Assembly (NCBI RefSeq): GCF_022524485.1
Contig: NZ_JAKXMK010000022.1
Span: 1-64,000, forward strand
Reading direction: 5' to 3'
Length of the DNA: 64,000 bases
DNA from: Pseudonocardia alaniniphila
GTDB taxonomy: Bacteria > Actinomycetota > Actinomycetes > Mycobacteriales > Pseudonocardiaceae
Part shown: in pieces, positions 51,137 to 60,364 of the stretch
How the letters are laid out: every line of letters starts with the position of its first letter
How positions within the stretch are numbered: the stretch's first letter is position 1
Translations under genes and position numbers: made by a program
The notes under the pieces: generated by a model
What the model was told of the DNA's origin: nothing
The model's database searches: none
The model's input: only the letters and a program-made list of their open reading frames with translations

Positions 51137-52186
51137 TCAGGCTCGCAGCGACGTCGAGAACTCGGCCCAGCGCTGCAGCAGGCGTTCGGCGGCTCCCGAA
51201 TCGATCGCCTCCGCCACGCGCTCCAACGCCGCGGGGAACGCCTCGGCCAGCCGGGCGGGCGGGCCGTCGAAGGCGACGACCGCCGCTGCCGCGTTCAGCA
51301 ACACCGCGGAGCGCACCGGTCCGCGCTCGCCCGCGACGAGCGCGCGGAACACGCCGGCGTTGACCTCCGCGGAACCGCCACGTAGGTCCTCCCGGGTGGC
51401 GGGGGCGATGCCGAAGGCCTGCGCGTCGAGGGTCTCGGTGCGCACCTCCCCACCGGACGCGACCCACACCGTGCTGGTGGTCGTGGTGGTCAGCTCGTCG
51501 AGCCCGTCGTCGCCACGCACCACGAGCGCGCACGCCCCACGCCCGGCGAACACCTCAGCGAGCACCGGGGCGAGCCGGGGGTCGGCACACCCGACGAGCG
51601 CGGCGAGCGGCTGGGCCGGGTTCGTCAGCGGGCCGAGCACGTTCATCGCGGTGGGCACGCCCAGCTCGCGGCGCGGACCGGCGGTGTGCCGGAAGCTCGG
51701 GTGGAACACCGGCGCGAAGCAGAACCCGATCCCGACCTCGGCCACGCAGGCGGCGACGCCGTCGGGGGGCAGGTCGACGGCCACGCCGAGCGCCTCGAGC
51801 ACGTCGGCCGCGCCGCTCGCGGACGACGCCGCGCGGTTGCCGTGCTTGACGACCGGCACTCCCGCCGCTGCGACGATGACGGCGGCCATGGACGAGATGT
51901 TCACCGTGTGTGCCTGGTCGCCCCCGGTGCCGACCACGTCGACCGCAGGTCCCGGAACGACGACGCGCCGGGCGTGCCGCAGCATCGTCTCGGCCAGCCC
52001 GGAGATCTCCGCGGCGGTCTCGCCCTTGGCCCGCAGGGCCACGAGGAACCCGGCGAGCTGCGCGGGTGTGGCCTCGCCCGAGAGAACCCGGTCCATCACC
52101 CACGCCGTGTCACCCACCTCGAGGTGCTCGCCGCGGAGCAGCCTGCCGAGGATGCCGGACCAGGTGAGGGGGGTGTCGTCAGCCAC
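51137..52186 (-). CDS. trpD: Anthranilate phosphoribosyltransferase TrpD
   Basis: Second step of tryptophan synthesis, joining anthranilate to PRPP. The 349-residue protein has DVVGTGGDQAHTVNISS (PRPP loop), VKHGNRAASSASGAADVLEALG, FCFAPVFHPSFRH and NVLGPLTNPAQP. The GTG start overlaps the last eight bases of the pseudo-receiver gene. No other trp genes are near, as in M. tuberculosis (Rv2192c). Confidence 0.95.
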   Translation of the reverse strand: MADDTPLTWSGILGRLLRGEHLEVGDTAWVMDRVLSGEATPAQLAGFLVALRAKGETAAEISGLAETMLRHARRVVVPGPAVDVVGTGGDQAHTVNISSMAAVIVAAAGVPVVKHGNRAASSASGAADVLEALGVAVDLPPDGVAACVAEVGIGFCFAPVFHPSFRHTAGPRRELGVPTAMNVLGPLTNPAQPLAALVGCADPRLAPVLAEVFAGRGACALVVRGDDGLDELTTTTTSTVWVASGGEVRTETLDAQAFGIAPATREDLRGGSAEVNAGVFRALVAGERGPVRSAVLLNAAAAVVAFDGPPARLAEAFPAALERVAEAIDSGAAERLLQRWAEFSTSLRA

Positions 52187-52607
52187 GGATCGCAGTGTCT
52201 AGTGCGGTGGACCGGCGCAGGACGTCGGCCACCGTCTCGGCGGCGGTGAGGGGGTCGAGCGGGTGCACCAGCACGGCGTCGGCCTGCGACCAGGTGGCGA
52301 GCCACCGGTCGTCGTTCCTGCGCAGCGTTACGATGATCGGCGGGCAGTCGTCGATCTCGTTCTTCAGCTGACGCGAGAGGCCCATGCCGCCGGTCGGCTG
52401 CGCCTCGCCGTCGAGGATGGCGAGGTCGATGTCACCCGCGTCGGCCGCGGCGAGCACCTGGGCGATGCCTTCGGCCTCGACGAACCGCACCCTGCCGAGG
52501 TCGGGCGCGGGGCGCCGACCGACGGCCGTGATGACGGATTCGCGGACCTCAGGGCGGTGGCTGAACACCAGCACGGTCAGGGTCGGGCGCGCGACAGGGC
52601 TGCTCAC
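52179..52607 (-). CDS. Receiver-like (pseudo-response-regulator) protein
   Basis: 142 residues forming one receiver-like fold: TVLVFSHRPEVRESVITAVG, a DIDLAILDGEA strand with the phospho-acceptor-like Asp, and a final HPLDPLTAAETV helix. The normally invariant Lys before Pro is His here (VLVHPLDP), and only one acidic-pocket residue is clear. No output domain is present. It is probably a phosphorylation-independent protein-protein receiver. GTG at 52607 follows TACAGT by eight bases. It overlaps trpD by eight bases. Confidence 0.75.
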   Translation of the reverse strand: MSSPVARPTLTVLVFSHRPEVRESVITAVGRRPAPDLGRVRFVEAEGIAQVLAAADAGDIDLAILDGEAQPTGGMGLSRQLKNEIDDCPPIIVTLRRNDDRWLATWSQADAVLVHPLDPLTAAETVADVLRRSTALDTAIRG

Positions 52608-52734
52608 GCTGGGAAACTGTAGTGCCGCGCTCCGGAACATCTGGCAGGTGCCGCCCGTTCAGCCACCAAACCGTGACTGACGCCGCGGGTAGCCCGACAA
52701 GCTGTAGAAGTTGGACCGGGGTAATAATGCCCGG

Positions 52735-53340
52735 GTGACGACAGCGGCTCCTAGCATCAGCGCGCGCATCCACTCGCTGAACCGCCCCAACCTGGTCAGC
52801 GTTGGCACCATCGTCTGGTTGTCCAGCGAGCTGATGTTCTTCGCCGGGCTGTTCGCGATCTACTTCACCGCCCGGGCCCAGAACCCGCCCGGGCTGTCGT
52901 GGCCGCCTCCGCCCACGCACCTGGACGTGCCGTACGCCCTCGTGGTGACGATCGTCCTGGTGTCGTCGTCGTTCACATGCCAGTTCGGGGTGTTCGCCGC
53001 GGAGCGGGGCGACGTGTTCGGGCTGCGCCGCTGGTACCTGCTGACGCTGATCATGGGGGCGGTCTTCCTCGCTGGTCAGGCCTACGAGTACTGGAACCTC
53101 GTGCACGAGGGCACCACGATCTCCTCGGACGCCTACGGCACGGTCTTCTACCTGACCACCGGCTTCCACGGGCTGCACGTCACCGGCGGGCTCATCGCCT
53201 TCATCTTCCTGATCATCCGCACCAAGCTCAGCAAGTTCACTCCGCAACAGGCCACCGCAGCGATCGTCGTGTCGTACTACTGGCACTTCGTCGACGTGGT
53301 GTGGATCGGCCTGTTCGCCGTCATCTACTTCATCCGCTGA
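52735..53340 (+). CDS. ctaE: Cytochrome aa3 oxidase subunit III CtaE
   Basis: 201-residue membrane subunit of cytochrome c oxidase. Signatures include GTIVWLSSELMFFAGLF, the heme-region FTARAQNP and HGLHVTGGLIAF, YYWHFVDVVWIGLF. GTG at 52735 lies in an unusually A/T-rich context (GTAATAATGC at 52721-52730, a -10-like site six to seven bases upstream), so the operon promoter is probably leaderless. It begins the ctaE-qcrCAB operon that makes the bcc-aa3 supercomplex. Confidence 0.95.
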   Translation: MTTAAPSISARIHSLNRPNLVSVGTIVWLSSELMFFAGLFAIYFTARAQNPPGLSWPPPPTHLDVPYALVVTIVLVSSSFTCQFGVFAAERGDVFGLRRWYLLTLIMGAVFLAGQAYEYWNLVHEGTTISSDAYGTVFYLTTGFHGLHVTGGLIAFIFLIIRTKLSKFTPQQATAAIVVSYYWHFVDVVWIGLFAVIYFIR

Positions 53341-53365
53341 CCGACGAGGGCTGGACGACGCAGAC

Positions 53366-54208
53366 GTGACCACCACACCTTCCTCGAAGCGCCTCCGGGG
53401 CCCGCGCAGCCGCTTCCGCCGCCGCATCGCAGGCGTGCTCGCGCTGGGCATCGGCCTGCTGGTCGTCGGCGGCCTCTACACCACCTTCTCGCCGCAGCCC
53501 CAGGTCGCGGTCGCCCAGCCGAACGACGCGGCGCTCGTCGCGCAGGGGCAGGAGCTCTACAACTCCCACTGCATCACCTGCCACGGGTCCAACCTGCAGG
53601 GCGTGCAGGACCGCGGCCCCAGCCTGATCGGCGTCGGTGACGCGGCCGCCTACTTCCAGGTGTCGACCGGGCGCATGCCGCTGGCCCGCCAGGAGGCGCA
53701 GGCGGAGCGCAAGCCCCCGCTGGAGGAGTTCGACCCGAACACGCCCGAGGGCGCCGCGAACCTCAACGCGCTGGGCGCGTTCGTCGAGTCCCATGGTGGC
53801 GGCCCCACCCGGCCGGCGGATTCGGGTGCCGCGCTGCGTGGCCCCGACACCGCGCGCGGCGGTGAGCTGTTCCGGCTCAACTGCGCCTCGTGTCACAACT
53901 TCACCGGCCGCGGCGGCGCGCTGACCTCGGGTAAGTACGCCCCGACGCTCGACCCGGCCACCGAGACCGACATCTACACGGCGATGCTCAGCGGGCCGCA
54001 GAACATGCCGAAGTTCTCCGACCGGCAGCTCTCGCCCGAGGAGAAGAAGGACATCATCGGCTACATCAAGTCGGTCACCGAGGGCCACAACAACCCCGGC
54101 GGCGACCCGCTGGGCGGCATCGGGCCGGTTTCTGAAGGTTTGATCGCGTTCATCGTCGGCCTGGCCGCGATGATCGGATTCGCACTGTGGCTGGGAGCCA
54201 AGTCATGA
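53366..54208 (+). CDS. qcrC: Diheme cytochrome c subunit QcrC
   Basis: 280 residues. An N-terminal helix (about 20-40) anchors two c-type heme modules with CITCH (about 69-73) and CASCH (about 171-175), and a C-terminal helix ends the protein. It passes electrons from the bc1 core to the aa3 oxidase without soluble cytochrome c. GTG start; its stop overlaps qcrA (ATGA). Confidence 0.96.
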   Translation: MTTTPSSKRLRGPRSRFRRRIAGVLALGIGLLVVGGLYTTFSPQPQVAVAQPNDAALVAQGQELYNSHCITCHGSNLQGVQDRGPSLIGVGDAAAYFQVSTGRMPLARQEAQAERKPPLEEFDPNTPEGAANLNALGAFVESHGGGPTRPADSGAALRGPDTARGGELFRLNCASCHNFTGRGGALTSGKYAPTLDPATETDIYTAMLSGPQNMPKFSDRQLSPEEKKDIIGYIKSVTEGHNNPGGDPLGGIGPVSEGLIAFIVGLAAMIGFALWLGAKS

Positions 54209-55359
54209 CCACCTCGCGGCAGGATCCGCCGACGCCGGGCACGGAGCACCCGCACCGACGCACCCCCACCACCACCGAGGTGGAGGAGATGAGCCTCGAG
54301 CAGCGGGCCCGCCTGGCTGCCGAGCTCGACGACGTCGAGATCGTCCACAACCAGCCGAAGTTCCCGATCCCGGGAACGCGCGCCGAGAAGCGGGCCGAGC
54401 GCTCCGTCGCCATGTGGTTCGCGATCTCCGCCATCGCCGGAGCCGCGTTCTTCGCAGCGTTCATCTGGTGGCCCTACGAGTACAAGGCGCCCGGTGACCC
54501 CGGCTACTCGCTCTACACGCTCTACACGCCGATCGTCGGGGCCACCTTCGGGATCGCGGTGCTGGCGCTGGGCATCGCCGTCATCGCGTATGTGAAGAAG
54601 TTCTTCCCCGACGAGGTGTCGGTGCAGCAACGCCACGACGGTCCCTCCGACGACGTGGCGCGCATGACCGTGCTGGCCCAGCTCACCAAGGCAGGCCAGG
54701 ACACGGGCATCGCGAGGCGCAAGGTGATCATCCGCGCGGCGGGTGCCGCGGCCGGCCTCTTCGGCCTCGGGCTCACCGTCGCGGCGATCGGCCCGCTGGT
54801 CCGCAACCCGTGGAAGCAAGGCCCCAACTCCCCGCTGTGGGTGACCGGGTGGAAGTCGGTGCACGGAGAGACGGTCTACCTGCGCCGCGACACCGGTGAC
54901 CCCGAGGAGATCTCGCTGGTGCGCCCGGGCGACCAGGATGCCGGCTCGATGGAGACCGTCTTCCCGTTCCGGGAGGAGGAGCGGGGCCACCCCGAGGCGC
55001 TTCAGGCCGCCCTGCGCGCCCCCGACACCCCCACGATGCTGATCCGGTTCCGTCCCGGCACCCCGGTCACCCAGGGCCCGGGCACGGAGAACTACCACTA
55101 CGGCGACTACTACGCCTACTCGAAGATCTGCACGCACCTGGGCTGCCCGGCGTCGCTCTACGAGGCGCAGACACAGCGGATCCTCTGCCCCTGTCACCAG
55201 TCGCAGTTCCTCGCGACGGACCATGCTCGGCCGATTTTCGGTCCCGCGACACGCGCGCTGCCCCAACTTCCGATTACCGTGAACGACGAGGGTTACCTCG
55301 TCGCCACGGGTGACTTCAACGAGCCAGTCGGTCCGGCGTTCTGGGAGCTGAGATCATGA
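54205..55359 (+). CDS. qcrA: Rieske iron-sulfur subunit QcrA
   Basis: 384 residues, with three helices (actinobacterial feature) in the first 190 residues and a C-terminal Rieske fold. The 2Fe-2S ligands are in CTHLGC and CPCHQSQF. A Pro/Thr-rich N-terminal tail precedes the helices. ATG at 54205 overlaps the qcrC stop; its stop overlaps qcrB. Confidence 0.96.
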   Translation: MTTSRQDPPTPGTEHPHRRTPTTTEVEEMSLEQRARLAAELDDVEIVHNQPKFPIPGTRAEKRAERSVAMWFAISAIAGAAFFAAFIWWPYEYKAPGDPGYSLYTLYTPIVGATFGIAVLALGIAVIAYVKKFFPDEVSVQQRHDGPSDDVARMTVLAQLTKAGQDTGIARRKVIIRAAGAAAGLFGLGLTVAAIGPLVRNPWKQGPNSPLWVTGWKSVHGETVYLRRDTGDPEEISLVRPGDQDAGSMETVFPFREEERGHPEALQAALRAPDTPTMLIRFRPGTPVTQGPGTENYHYGDYYAYSKICTHLGCPASLYEAQTQRILCPCHQSQFLATDHARPIFGPATRALPQLPITVNDEGYLVATGDFNEPVGPAFWELRS

Positions 55360-57074
55360 GCGCGATCACCACGCCCACCAGTTCCGCCGGTGGGCTGCAA
55401 GCGAAGGGCGCCGAGGCCCTCGACGAGATGGACCAGCGCTTCCACCCGGCAGCGGGAATGCGGAAGCAGTTCAACAAGGTCTTCCCGACCCACTGGTCGT
55501 TCATGCTCGGTGAGGTCGCCCTCTACAGCTTCATCGTCCTGCTGCTCTCGGGCACCTATCTCGCGCTGTTCTTCGACCCGTCGATGACCGAGGTCACCTA
55601 CAACGGCGTGTTCGACAACCTGCGCGGCGTGCACATGAGCCGCGCGTACGAGAGCGCGCTGGACATCTCGTTCCAGGTGCGCGGCGGCCTGTTCGTCCGG
55701 CAGGTGCACCACTGGGCGGCCCTGCTGTTCATGGCCGCCATGGTCGCCCACATGTGCCGCACGTTCTTCACCGGCGCGTTCCGCAAGCCGCGTGAGACGA
55801 ACTGGATCATCGGCGTCCTGCTGCTGTTCCTCGGCTTCATGGAGGGCTTCAGCGGCTACTCGCTCCCCGACGACCTGCTCTCGGGCACGGGGCTGCGGAT
55901 CGCGTCCGGGTTCATCCTGGCGGTGCCGGTGATCGGCACCTGGACGCAGTTCGCGCTGTTCGGTGGCGAGTTCCCGGGAATCGAGATCATCCCGCGGCTC
56001 TACATCGTCCACGTGCTGCTGATTCCCGGAATCCTGCTCGCGCTGATCGCGGTGCACGTCGGCCTGGTCTGGTACCAGAAGCACACCCAGTTCCCCGGCC
56101 CCGGCCGCACCGAGAAGAACGTGGTGGGCGTCCGGATCCTCCCGGCGTTCGCGGCGAAGGGCGGCGCGTTCTTCGCCGTCACCGTCGGTGTCCTCGGGAT
56201 CATGGGCGGGGTGTTCCAGATCAACCCGATCTGGAACTTCGGCCCGTACAACCCCTCGCACATCTCGGCCGGGTCCCAACCGGACTGGTACGTGCTGTTC
56301 ACCGAGGGGATGCTGCGGATCTTCCCGCCGTGGAACATCGCCATCGGCGACTACACGATCCCGCCGGCATTCTGGGCCAGTCCCGCGTTCCTTCCGGTGC
56401 TCTACGTGCTCGCCGGCGCCTACCCGGCGATCGAGCGTCATTTCACGAAGGACAACGCGCTGCACAACCTGTTGCAGCGGCCCCGGGACGTGCCGGTGCG
56501 CACCTCGCTCGGTGCCATGGCGATCGCGTTCTACACGCTGCTGGTCCTCTGCGGCAGCAACGACCTGATCGCGTACTTCTTCGACATCTCGCTCAACGCC
56601 ACCACGTGGGCAGGCCGGATCGGCGTCCTGGTCGTTCCGCCGATCGTCTACTACGTGACGTACCGGATCTGCATCGGTCTGCAGCGCTCCGACCGGGCGG
56701 TGCTCGAGCACGGCATCGAGACGGGCATCATCAAGCGGCTCCCGCACGGTGAGTTCATCGAGGTGCACCAGCCGCTCGCCGGTGTGGACAGCCACGGTCA
56801 CCCCATCCCGCTGGAGTACCAGGGGGCTCCGGTCCCGAAGCGGATGAACCAGCTGGGCATGGGTGGCTCGCCGCGTCCGGGCTCGTTGCTCACCCCCGAC
56901 CCGGTCGAGGAGACTGCGGCGCTGGAGCAGGCTCGGGCGGACGGAGCGGCTGCCGAGGCGGCCGAGGCCGCACAGCGCAACGGCAGCAACGGCCACGGCG
57001 CGAGCCAGGCCCGCAGCGAGGAGCGCAAGGCCCTCACGGGCTCGCCCGACTCGGGGCGGCACGCGTCCGACTGA
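55356..57074 (+). CDS. qcrB: Cytochrome b subunit QcrB
   Basis: 572-residue membrane subunit carrying the b hemes. Heme ligands are in QVHHWAALLFMAAMVAHMCR and VHVLLIPGILLALIAVHVGL, and the quinol-site PEWY motif appears as PDWY. A long hydrophilic C-terminal extension of about 130 residues is typical of actinobacteria. Last gene of the operon, followed 31 bp later by a strong terminator. Confidence 0.97.
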   Translation: MSAITTPTSSAGGLQAKGAEALDEMDQRFHPAAGMRKQFNKVFPTHWSFMLGEVALYSFIVLLLSGTYLALFFDPSMTEVTYNGVFDNLRGVHMSRAYESALDISFQVRGGLFVRQVHHWAALLFMAAMVAHMCRTFFTGAFRKPRETNWIIGVLLLFLGFMEGFSGYSLPDDLLSGTGLRIASGFILAVPVIGTWTQFALFGGEFPGIEIIPRLYIVHVLLIPGILLALIAVHVGLVWYQKHTQFPGPGRTEKNVVGVRILPAFAAKGGAFFAVTVGVLGIMGGVFQINPIWNFGPYNPSHISAGSQPDWYVLFTEGMLRIFPPWNIAIGDYTIPPAFWASPAFLPVLYVLAGAYPAIERHFTKDNALHNLLQRPRDVPVRTSLGAMAIAFYTLLVLCGSNDLIAYFFDISLNATTWAGRIGVLVVPPIVYYVTYRICIGLQRSDRAVLEHGIETGIIKRLPHGEFIEVHQPLAGVDSHGHPIPLEYQGAPVPKRMNQLGMGGSPRPGSLLTPDPVEETAALEQARADGAAAEAAEAAQRNGSNGHGASQARSEERKALTGSPDSGRHASD

Positions 57075-57105
57075 GACAGCCGGGCGCCACCGAGCGCGCT
57101 GCACC

Positions 57106-57153
57106 AACGAGGGGAGGGCCCCGCCGGAACATCGGCGGGGCCCTCCCCTCGTT
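57106..57153 (+). terminator. Perfect 21-bp terminator after qcrB
   Basis: Positions 57106-57126 pair with 57133-57153 without mismatch around the six-base loop GAACAT. It is the strongest hairpin in the window and marks the end of the ctaE-qcrCAB operon. It is followed by CCGAGG, not by a T-run. Confidence 0.95.
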
Positions 57154-57199
57154 CCGAGGCTCGGCACAGTCGGCCGCGGGAGAGAACCGGACAGGCCGG

Positions 57200-57355
57200 T
57201 AGCCTGCGGACGTGCCGCACGGTGACCTACTCGGCCGCCGCCGGAGCACCGCCCGAGCGGCTGAACAAGCGGCTCGACGGAGTGGTGCACGGGATGCAGC
57301 TGGAGGCACCGGAGCGGATCAACGAGCCGCTGCTCGACTTCCTGTCCGGTTCCTG
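57200..57355 (+). pseudogene. Remnant of an alpha/beta-hydrolase gene
   Basis: The plus strand ends an open frame with HGMQLEAPERINEPLLDFLS then TGA (57288-57355), like the C-terminus after the catalytic His of alpha/beta hydrolases. Further up, TAGCCT (57200), six bases and GTG at 57212 look like an intact leaderless start, but in another frame. This fits an internal deletion that fused the two ends out of frame. It overlaps the end of the GT87 gene on the opposite strand. Confidence 0.4.
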
Positions 57356-58536
57356 AACCGGGGCGTCATATCGAGCCACGTTCCGCTTCCCGCCAGCACG
57401 ACGAGGAACAGCAGCAGGTAGGAATCGGGCTGGAGTGAGATCAGCCCGGTGCTCGGGATCGGCCCGACACCGGGCCCGGGCAGGGCCGTGACCACGGCGA
57501 ACGTGCAGGCGAGCACACCGAGCAGCAACGCAACGGCAGCCCGTGGTCCTCCCATCGCACGGTGGGCGAGCAGCACCACCAGCGGCACGACCCACACCCA
57601 GTGGTGCGACCAGGCGAACGGCGCCAGCGCTGCCGAGGCGAGCCCGCACAGCGTCAGCGCGAGTACCTCCTCGCCTGCCCGGTGCGCCCGCACCGCCACC
57701 CACACCGTCAGGGCACCGAGCACCAGTGCGCCGACGAGCCAGGGCAGCATCGAGTGGCTGCCGAGCCGTGCGAGCAGGCCGTTCAAGGAATGGTTCGCAG
57801 CACTGGCGACGCCCGAGATCCGATCGGCGTCGGCGAACGTGCCGTCGAACCAGTAGGTGGCGGAGTTGGCGGGCGCGACCAGGAAGCCGATCCCGGCGGC
57901 CGCGGCGAACGCACCGGCAGCGTTGGCCGCGGCCCGCCTCCGGCCGGTGAACAGCAGGTAGGCGACGAAGACCAACGGCGTCAGCTTCACCGCCGCGGCG
58001 ACGCCGACACCCACCCCGCGCCACCGGCTGTCCCGGCGCCCGAGCAGGTCGGCCACCACAACGGCGAGGAGAACGATGTTGATCTGACCGAGGTAGAGGG
58101 TGGTGCGCACAGGGTCCAGGCAGGTCGCGAGCGCGGTGAGCAGCAGCGTCGCCCGAAGCGCCGAACCGGCCGGCACGCCGACACTGCGAGCGCACCGGTG
58201 CACGACGAAGCCCAGCAGGCCCAGACCCGCGCCCGTCCAGACGACCTTGAGCACGCCGAGCGGCAGCAGCGCCAGCGGCGCGAACACCACGGCCGCGAAC
58301 GGCGGATAGACGAACGGCAGGTCCAGGAGCACGCCGCCGGCATAGAGCGGCTCGCCGTGCAGCACGTGCTCCCCGCCCGCCCGGTACACCTGCAGGTCGA
58401 TCATGAGCAGATGCGCTGCCGGCCACAGCGCGAGCACGACGGCCTGCCCGACGAGCGCCACTCCGACCCCGGCCACGCCCCACCGCAGCAGGCGCCGCCT
58501 GCGCACAGCCGGGTCGGGCGTCAGCGTCGTCCCCAT
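57319..58536 (-). CDS. GT87 (DUF2029) membrane mannosyltransferase
   Basis: 405 residues with about nine to ten helices and an early loop D-L-Q-V-Y (MIDLQVYRAGG) bearing the acidic residue typical of polyprenyl-phosphomannose-dependent GT-C enzymes. The family includes PimE and the Rv2181 alpha-1,2-mannosyltransferase for lipomannan branching. Acceptor here is unknown, but a mannolipid role fits the neighbouring pimB- and mpt-like genes. ATG at 58536 follows a GGGGGG run. Confidence 0.85.
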   Translation of the reverse strand: MGTTLTPDPAVRRRRLLRWGVAGVGVALVGQAVVLALWPAAHLLMIDLQVYRAGGEHVLHGEPLYAGGVLLDLPFVYPPFAAVVFAPLALLPLGVLKVVWTGAGLGLLGFVVHRCARSVGVPAGSALRATLLLTALATCLDPVRTTLYLGQINIVLLAVVVADLLGRRDSRWRGVGVGVAAAVKLTPLVFVAYLLFTGRRRAAANAAGAFAAAAGIGFLVAPANSATYWFDGTFADADRISGVASAANHSLNGLLARLGSHSMLPWLVGALVLGALTVWVAVRAHRAGEEVLALTLCGLASAALAPFAWSHHWVWVVPLVVLLAHRAMGGPRAAVALLLGVLACTFAVVTALPGPGVGPIPSTGLISLQPDSYLLLFLVVLAGSGTWLDMTPRFRNRTGSRAAAR

Positions 58537-58669
58537 CGGCCCCCCGGTGATCGTCCTTACCGAGGCTAGCGAGAGCGTGCCGAGGTACTGCGGCGGGCAC
58601 ACCGCCGGGTGAGTCATGCTCGCTGTACCGCATGTGGCACCGCGAGCCACCCGAGGAGACGGAGAGCGG

Positions 58670-59695
58670 ATGAAGGTCGACGCGATGTTGCAGGGCACGG
58701 GGCTGGCGGAGCTCGCCGAGGAGGCGCGGAAGCGCGAGGACGGCGGCTACGACGGGCTGTGGAGCTTCGAAGGCCCGCACGATCCGTTCCTCCCGCTCGT
58801 GCCGGTCGCCGAGCACACGTCCCGGATCGCGGTGGGCACGGCGATCGCCGTGGCCTTCGCCCGCAACCCCATGAGCACCGCGTACGTCGCGCACGACCTC
58901 CAGGTGCACTCGCAGGGCCGGTTCCTCCTCGGGCTGGGCAGCCAGGTGCGGCCGCACATCGAGCGCCGCTTCGCGATGACGTGGAGCCATCCGGCGCCGC
59001 GGATGCGGGAGTTCGTGCAGGCCATGCGGGCCATCTGGGCAGCCTGGAACGACGGGGAGCGCCTGAACTTCCGCGGCGACTTCTACTCCCACACGCTCAT
59101 GACCCCGTTCTTCTCCCCCGCGCCGAGCCCCTGGGGGCCGCCCAAGGTCTACATCGCGGCGGTCGGGGAGCACATGACGCGCGCCGCGGGCGAGGTCTGC
59201 GACGGCGTGCTGCCGCACGGCTTCACCACCGAGCGCTACATGCGTGAGGTCACCGTGCCGATCCTGCAGGAGGGCCTCACCGCGTCCGGACGCACGCTCG
59301 CCGACTTCTCGATCAGCTTCTCCGGCCTCGTCGTGAGCGGGCGCAACGAGGAGGAGATCGCGGCGGCCACGCGAGGGGTGAAGGAGCAGATCGCCTTCTA
59401 CGGCAGCACCCCCTCGTACCGGAAGGTGCTCGACCTGCACGGGTGGGGCGAGCTGGGCGTCGAGCTCAACCGGCTCTCGCGGGGCACCGACGACGCCCGC
59501 TGGCGGCAGATGGGCGAGCTCATCGACGACGACGTGCTGAACGCCTTCGCCGTGGTCGCCGAGCCGGATCAGCTCGGGCCCGCGGTCCTGGAGCGGTTCG
59601 GCGACATCGTCGACCGGTTCACCTTCTACGCGCCGTACCAGCACGCCGACGACCTGTTCGCCCCGGCGATCGAGAAGCTGCGCGCGGCGGGCTGA
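58670..59695 (+). CDS. F420-dependent LLM-class oxidoreductase (TIGR03617 type)
   Basis: 341 residues of the luciferase-like TIM-barrel fold, starting MKVDAMLQGTGLAELAEEA. IAVGTAIAVAFARNPMSTAY and GRFLLGLGSQVRPHIERRF match the F420-binding LLM group. Substrate is unknown. ATG at 58670 has GGAGAGCGG next to it; an ATG 18 codons upstream lacks one. It is divergent from the GT87 gene. Confidence 0.88.
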   Translation: MKVDAMLQGTGLAELAEEARKREDGGYDGLWSFEGPHDPFLPLVPVAEHTSRIAVGTAIAVAFARNPMSTAYVAHDLQVHSQGRFLLGLGSQVRPHIERRFAMTWSHPAPRMREFVQAMRAIWAAWNDGERLNFRGDFYSHTLMTPFFSPAPSPWGPPKVYIAAVGEHMTRAAGEVCDGVLPHGFTTERYMREVTVPILQEGLTASGRTLADFSISFSGLVVSGRNEEEIAAATRGVKEQIAFYGSTPSYRKVLDLHGWGELGVELNRLSRGTDDARWRQMGELIDDDVLNAFAVVAEPDQLGPAVLERFGDIVDRFTFYAPYQHADDLFAPAIEKLRAAG

Positions 59696-59702
59696 CCGAT
59701 CG

Positions 59703-60125
59703 CTAGCGTGATTCCGGCGCAGGAACCGGCACGACGTCCAGGCCCGTGATCCCGACGAAGTCGATTGGGTTGCAGGTGTGGACGGGGAGGTCATTGGCGA
59801 TCGCCACCGCCGCGATCAATGCGTCGTATGCGCGCGCCTGGGGCTTCCGACCGGCTGACCGGAGCGAGGAGGCGACCCGGCCGAAGGCGCGGGCGGCCCG
59901 GGCATCGAACGGGAGCGGCTCGAAGTCGGACTCGGCCTGCTGGAGGACGGATTGGCGGGCGGCCCGCTCATCGTCAGTTGTCGCCACCAGGGGGCCGACA
60001 GAGAGCTCCGCCAGGGTGATCGTCGAGATCAGTGGCTCTTCAGGCAGGCCCCGCTCGCTGCGCAGGAGCGGGAGCGCAATCACTGTGCTGGTGTCCAACA
60101 AGCCACGTCCGTCGCCCGCTGTCAT
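59703..60125 (-). CDS. PIN-domain toxin (VapC-like)
   Basis: 140-residue PIN RNase. The acidic quartet is visible as LLDTSTVIAL (D), TLAELSVG (E), AYDALIAAVA (D) and NPIDFVGI (D). Its ATG overlaps the antitoxin stop (ATGA), the usual type II toxin-antitoxin order. VapC toxins commonly cleave tRNA or rRNA; the target here is unknown. Confidence 0.88.
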   Translation of the reverse strand: MTAGDGRGLLDTSTVIALPLLRSERGLPEEPLISTITLAELSVGPLVATTDDERAARQSVLQQAESDFEPLPFDARAARAFGRVASSLRSAGRKPQARAYDALIAAVAIANDLPVHTCNPIDFVGITGLDVVPVPAPESR

Positions 60126-60358
60126 AGTGACGGATCCAGTACCGCATCGATGTCCGCACGGAACGCAGCCCTGTCGACGACCGGCACGCCTCGCCAACGG
60201 GCGAGCAGAGAAGTCGCGCTGAGCCGAGGTCGCGGCAACGGGCGCAGCTCGCCTACCGGAACCCCGTCCCGGGTGACGACGACGGTCTCCCCCCGCTCCA
60301 CGCGGTGCAGAACATCGCCCCCGTGGTTGCGCAACTCCCGGATAGTCACCTCGTCCAC
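60122..60358 (-). CDS. Phd/YefM-family antitoxin
   Basis: 78 residues, starting VDEVTIRELRNHGGDVLHRVERGETVVVTR (in part), with the DNA-binding N-terminus and a C-terminal toxin-binding tail. GTG at 60358 is six bases after TACAGT; an in-frame GTG one codon before is equally possible. Pairs with the PIN gene. It likely represses its own promoter through the 18-bp palindrome just upstream. Confidence 0.88.
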   Translation of the reverse strand: MDEVTIRELRNHGGDVLHRVERGETVVVTRDGVPVGELRPLPRPRLSATSLLARWRGVPVVDRAAFRADIDAVLDPSL

Positions 60359-60364
60359 CACACG

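Noticed and set aside
55293..57290. Minus-strand frame of about 665 codons opposite qcrB
   Set aside because: It is entirely antisense to cytochrome b, with composition typical of an antisense shadow (His/Asp/Glu/Arg-rich) and no ribosome site.
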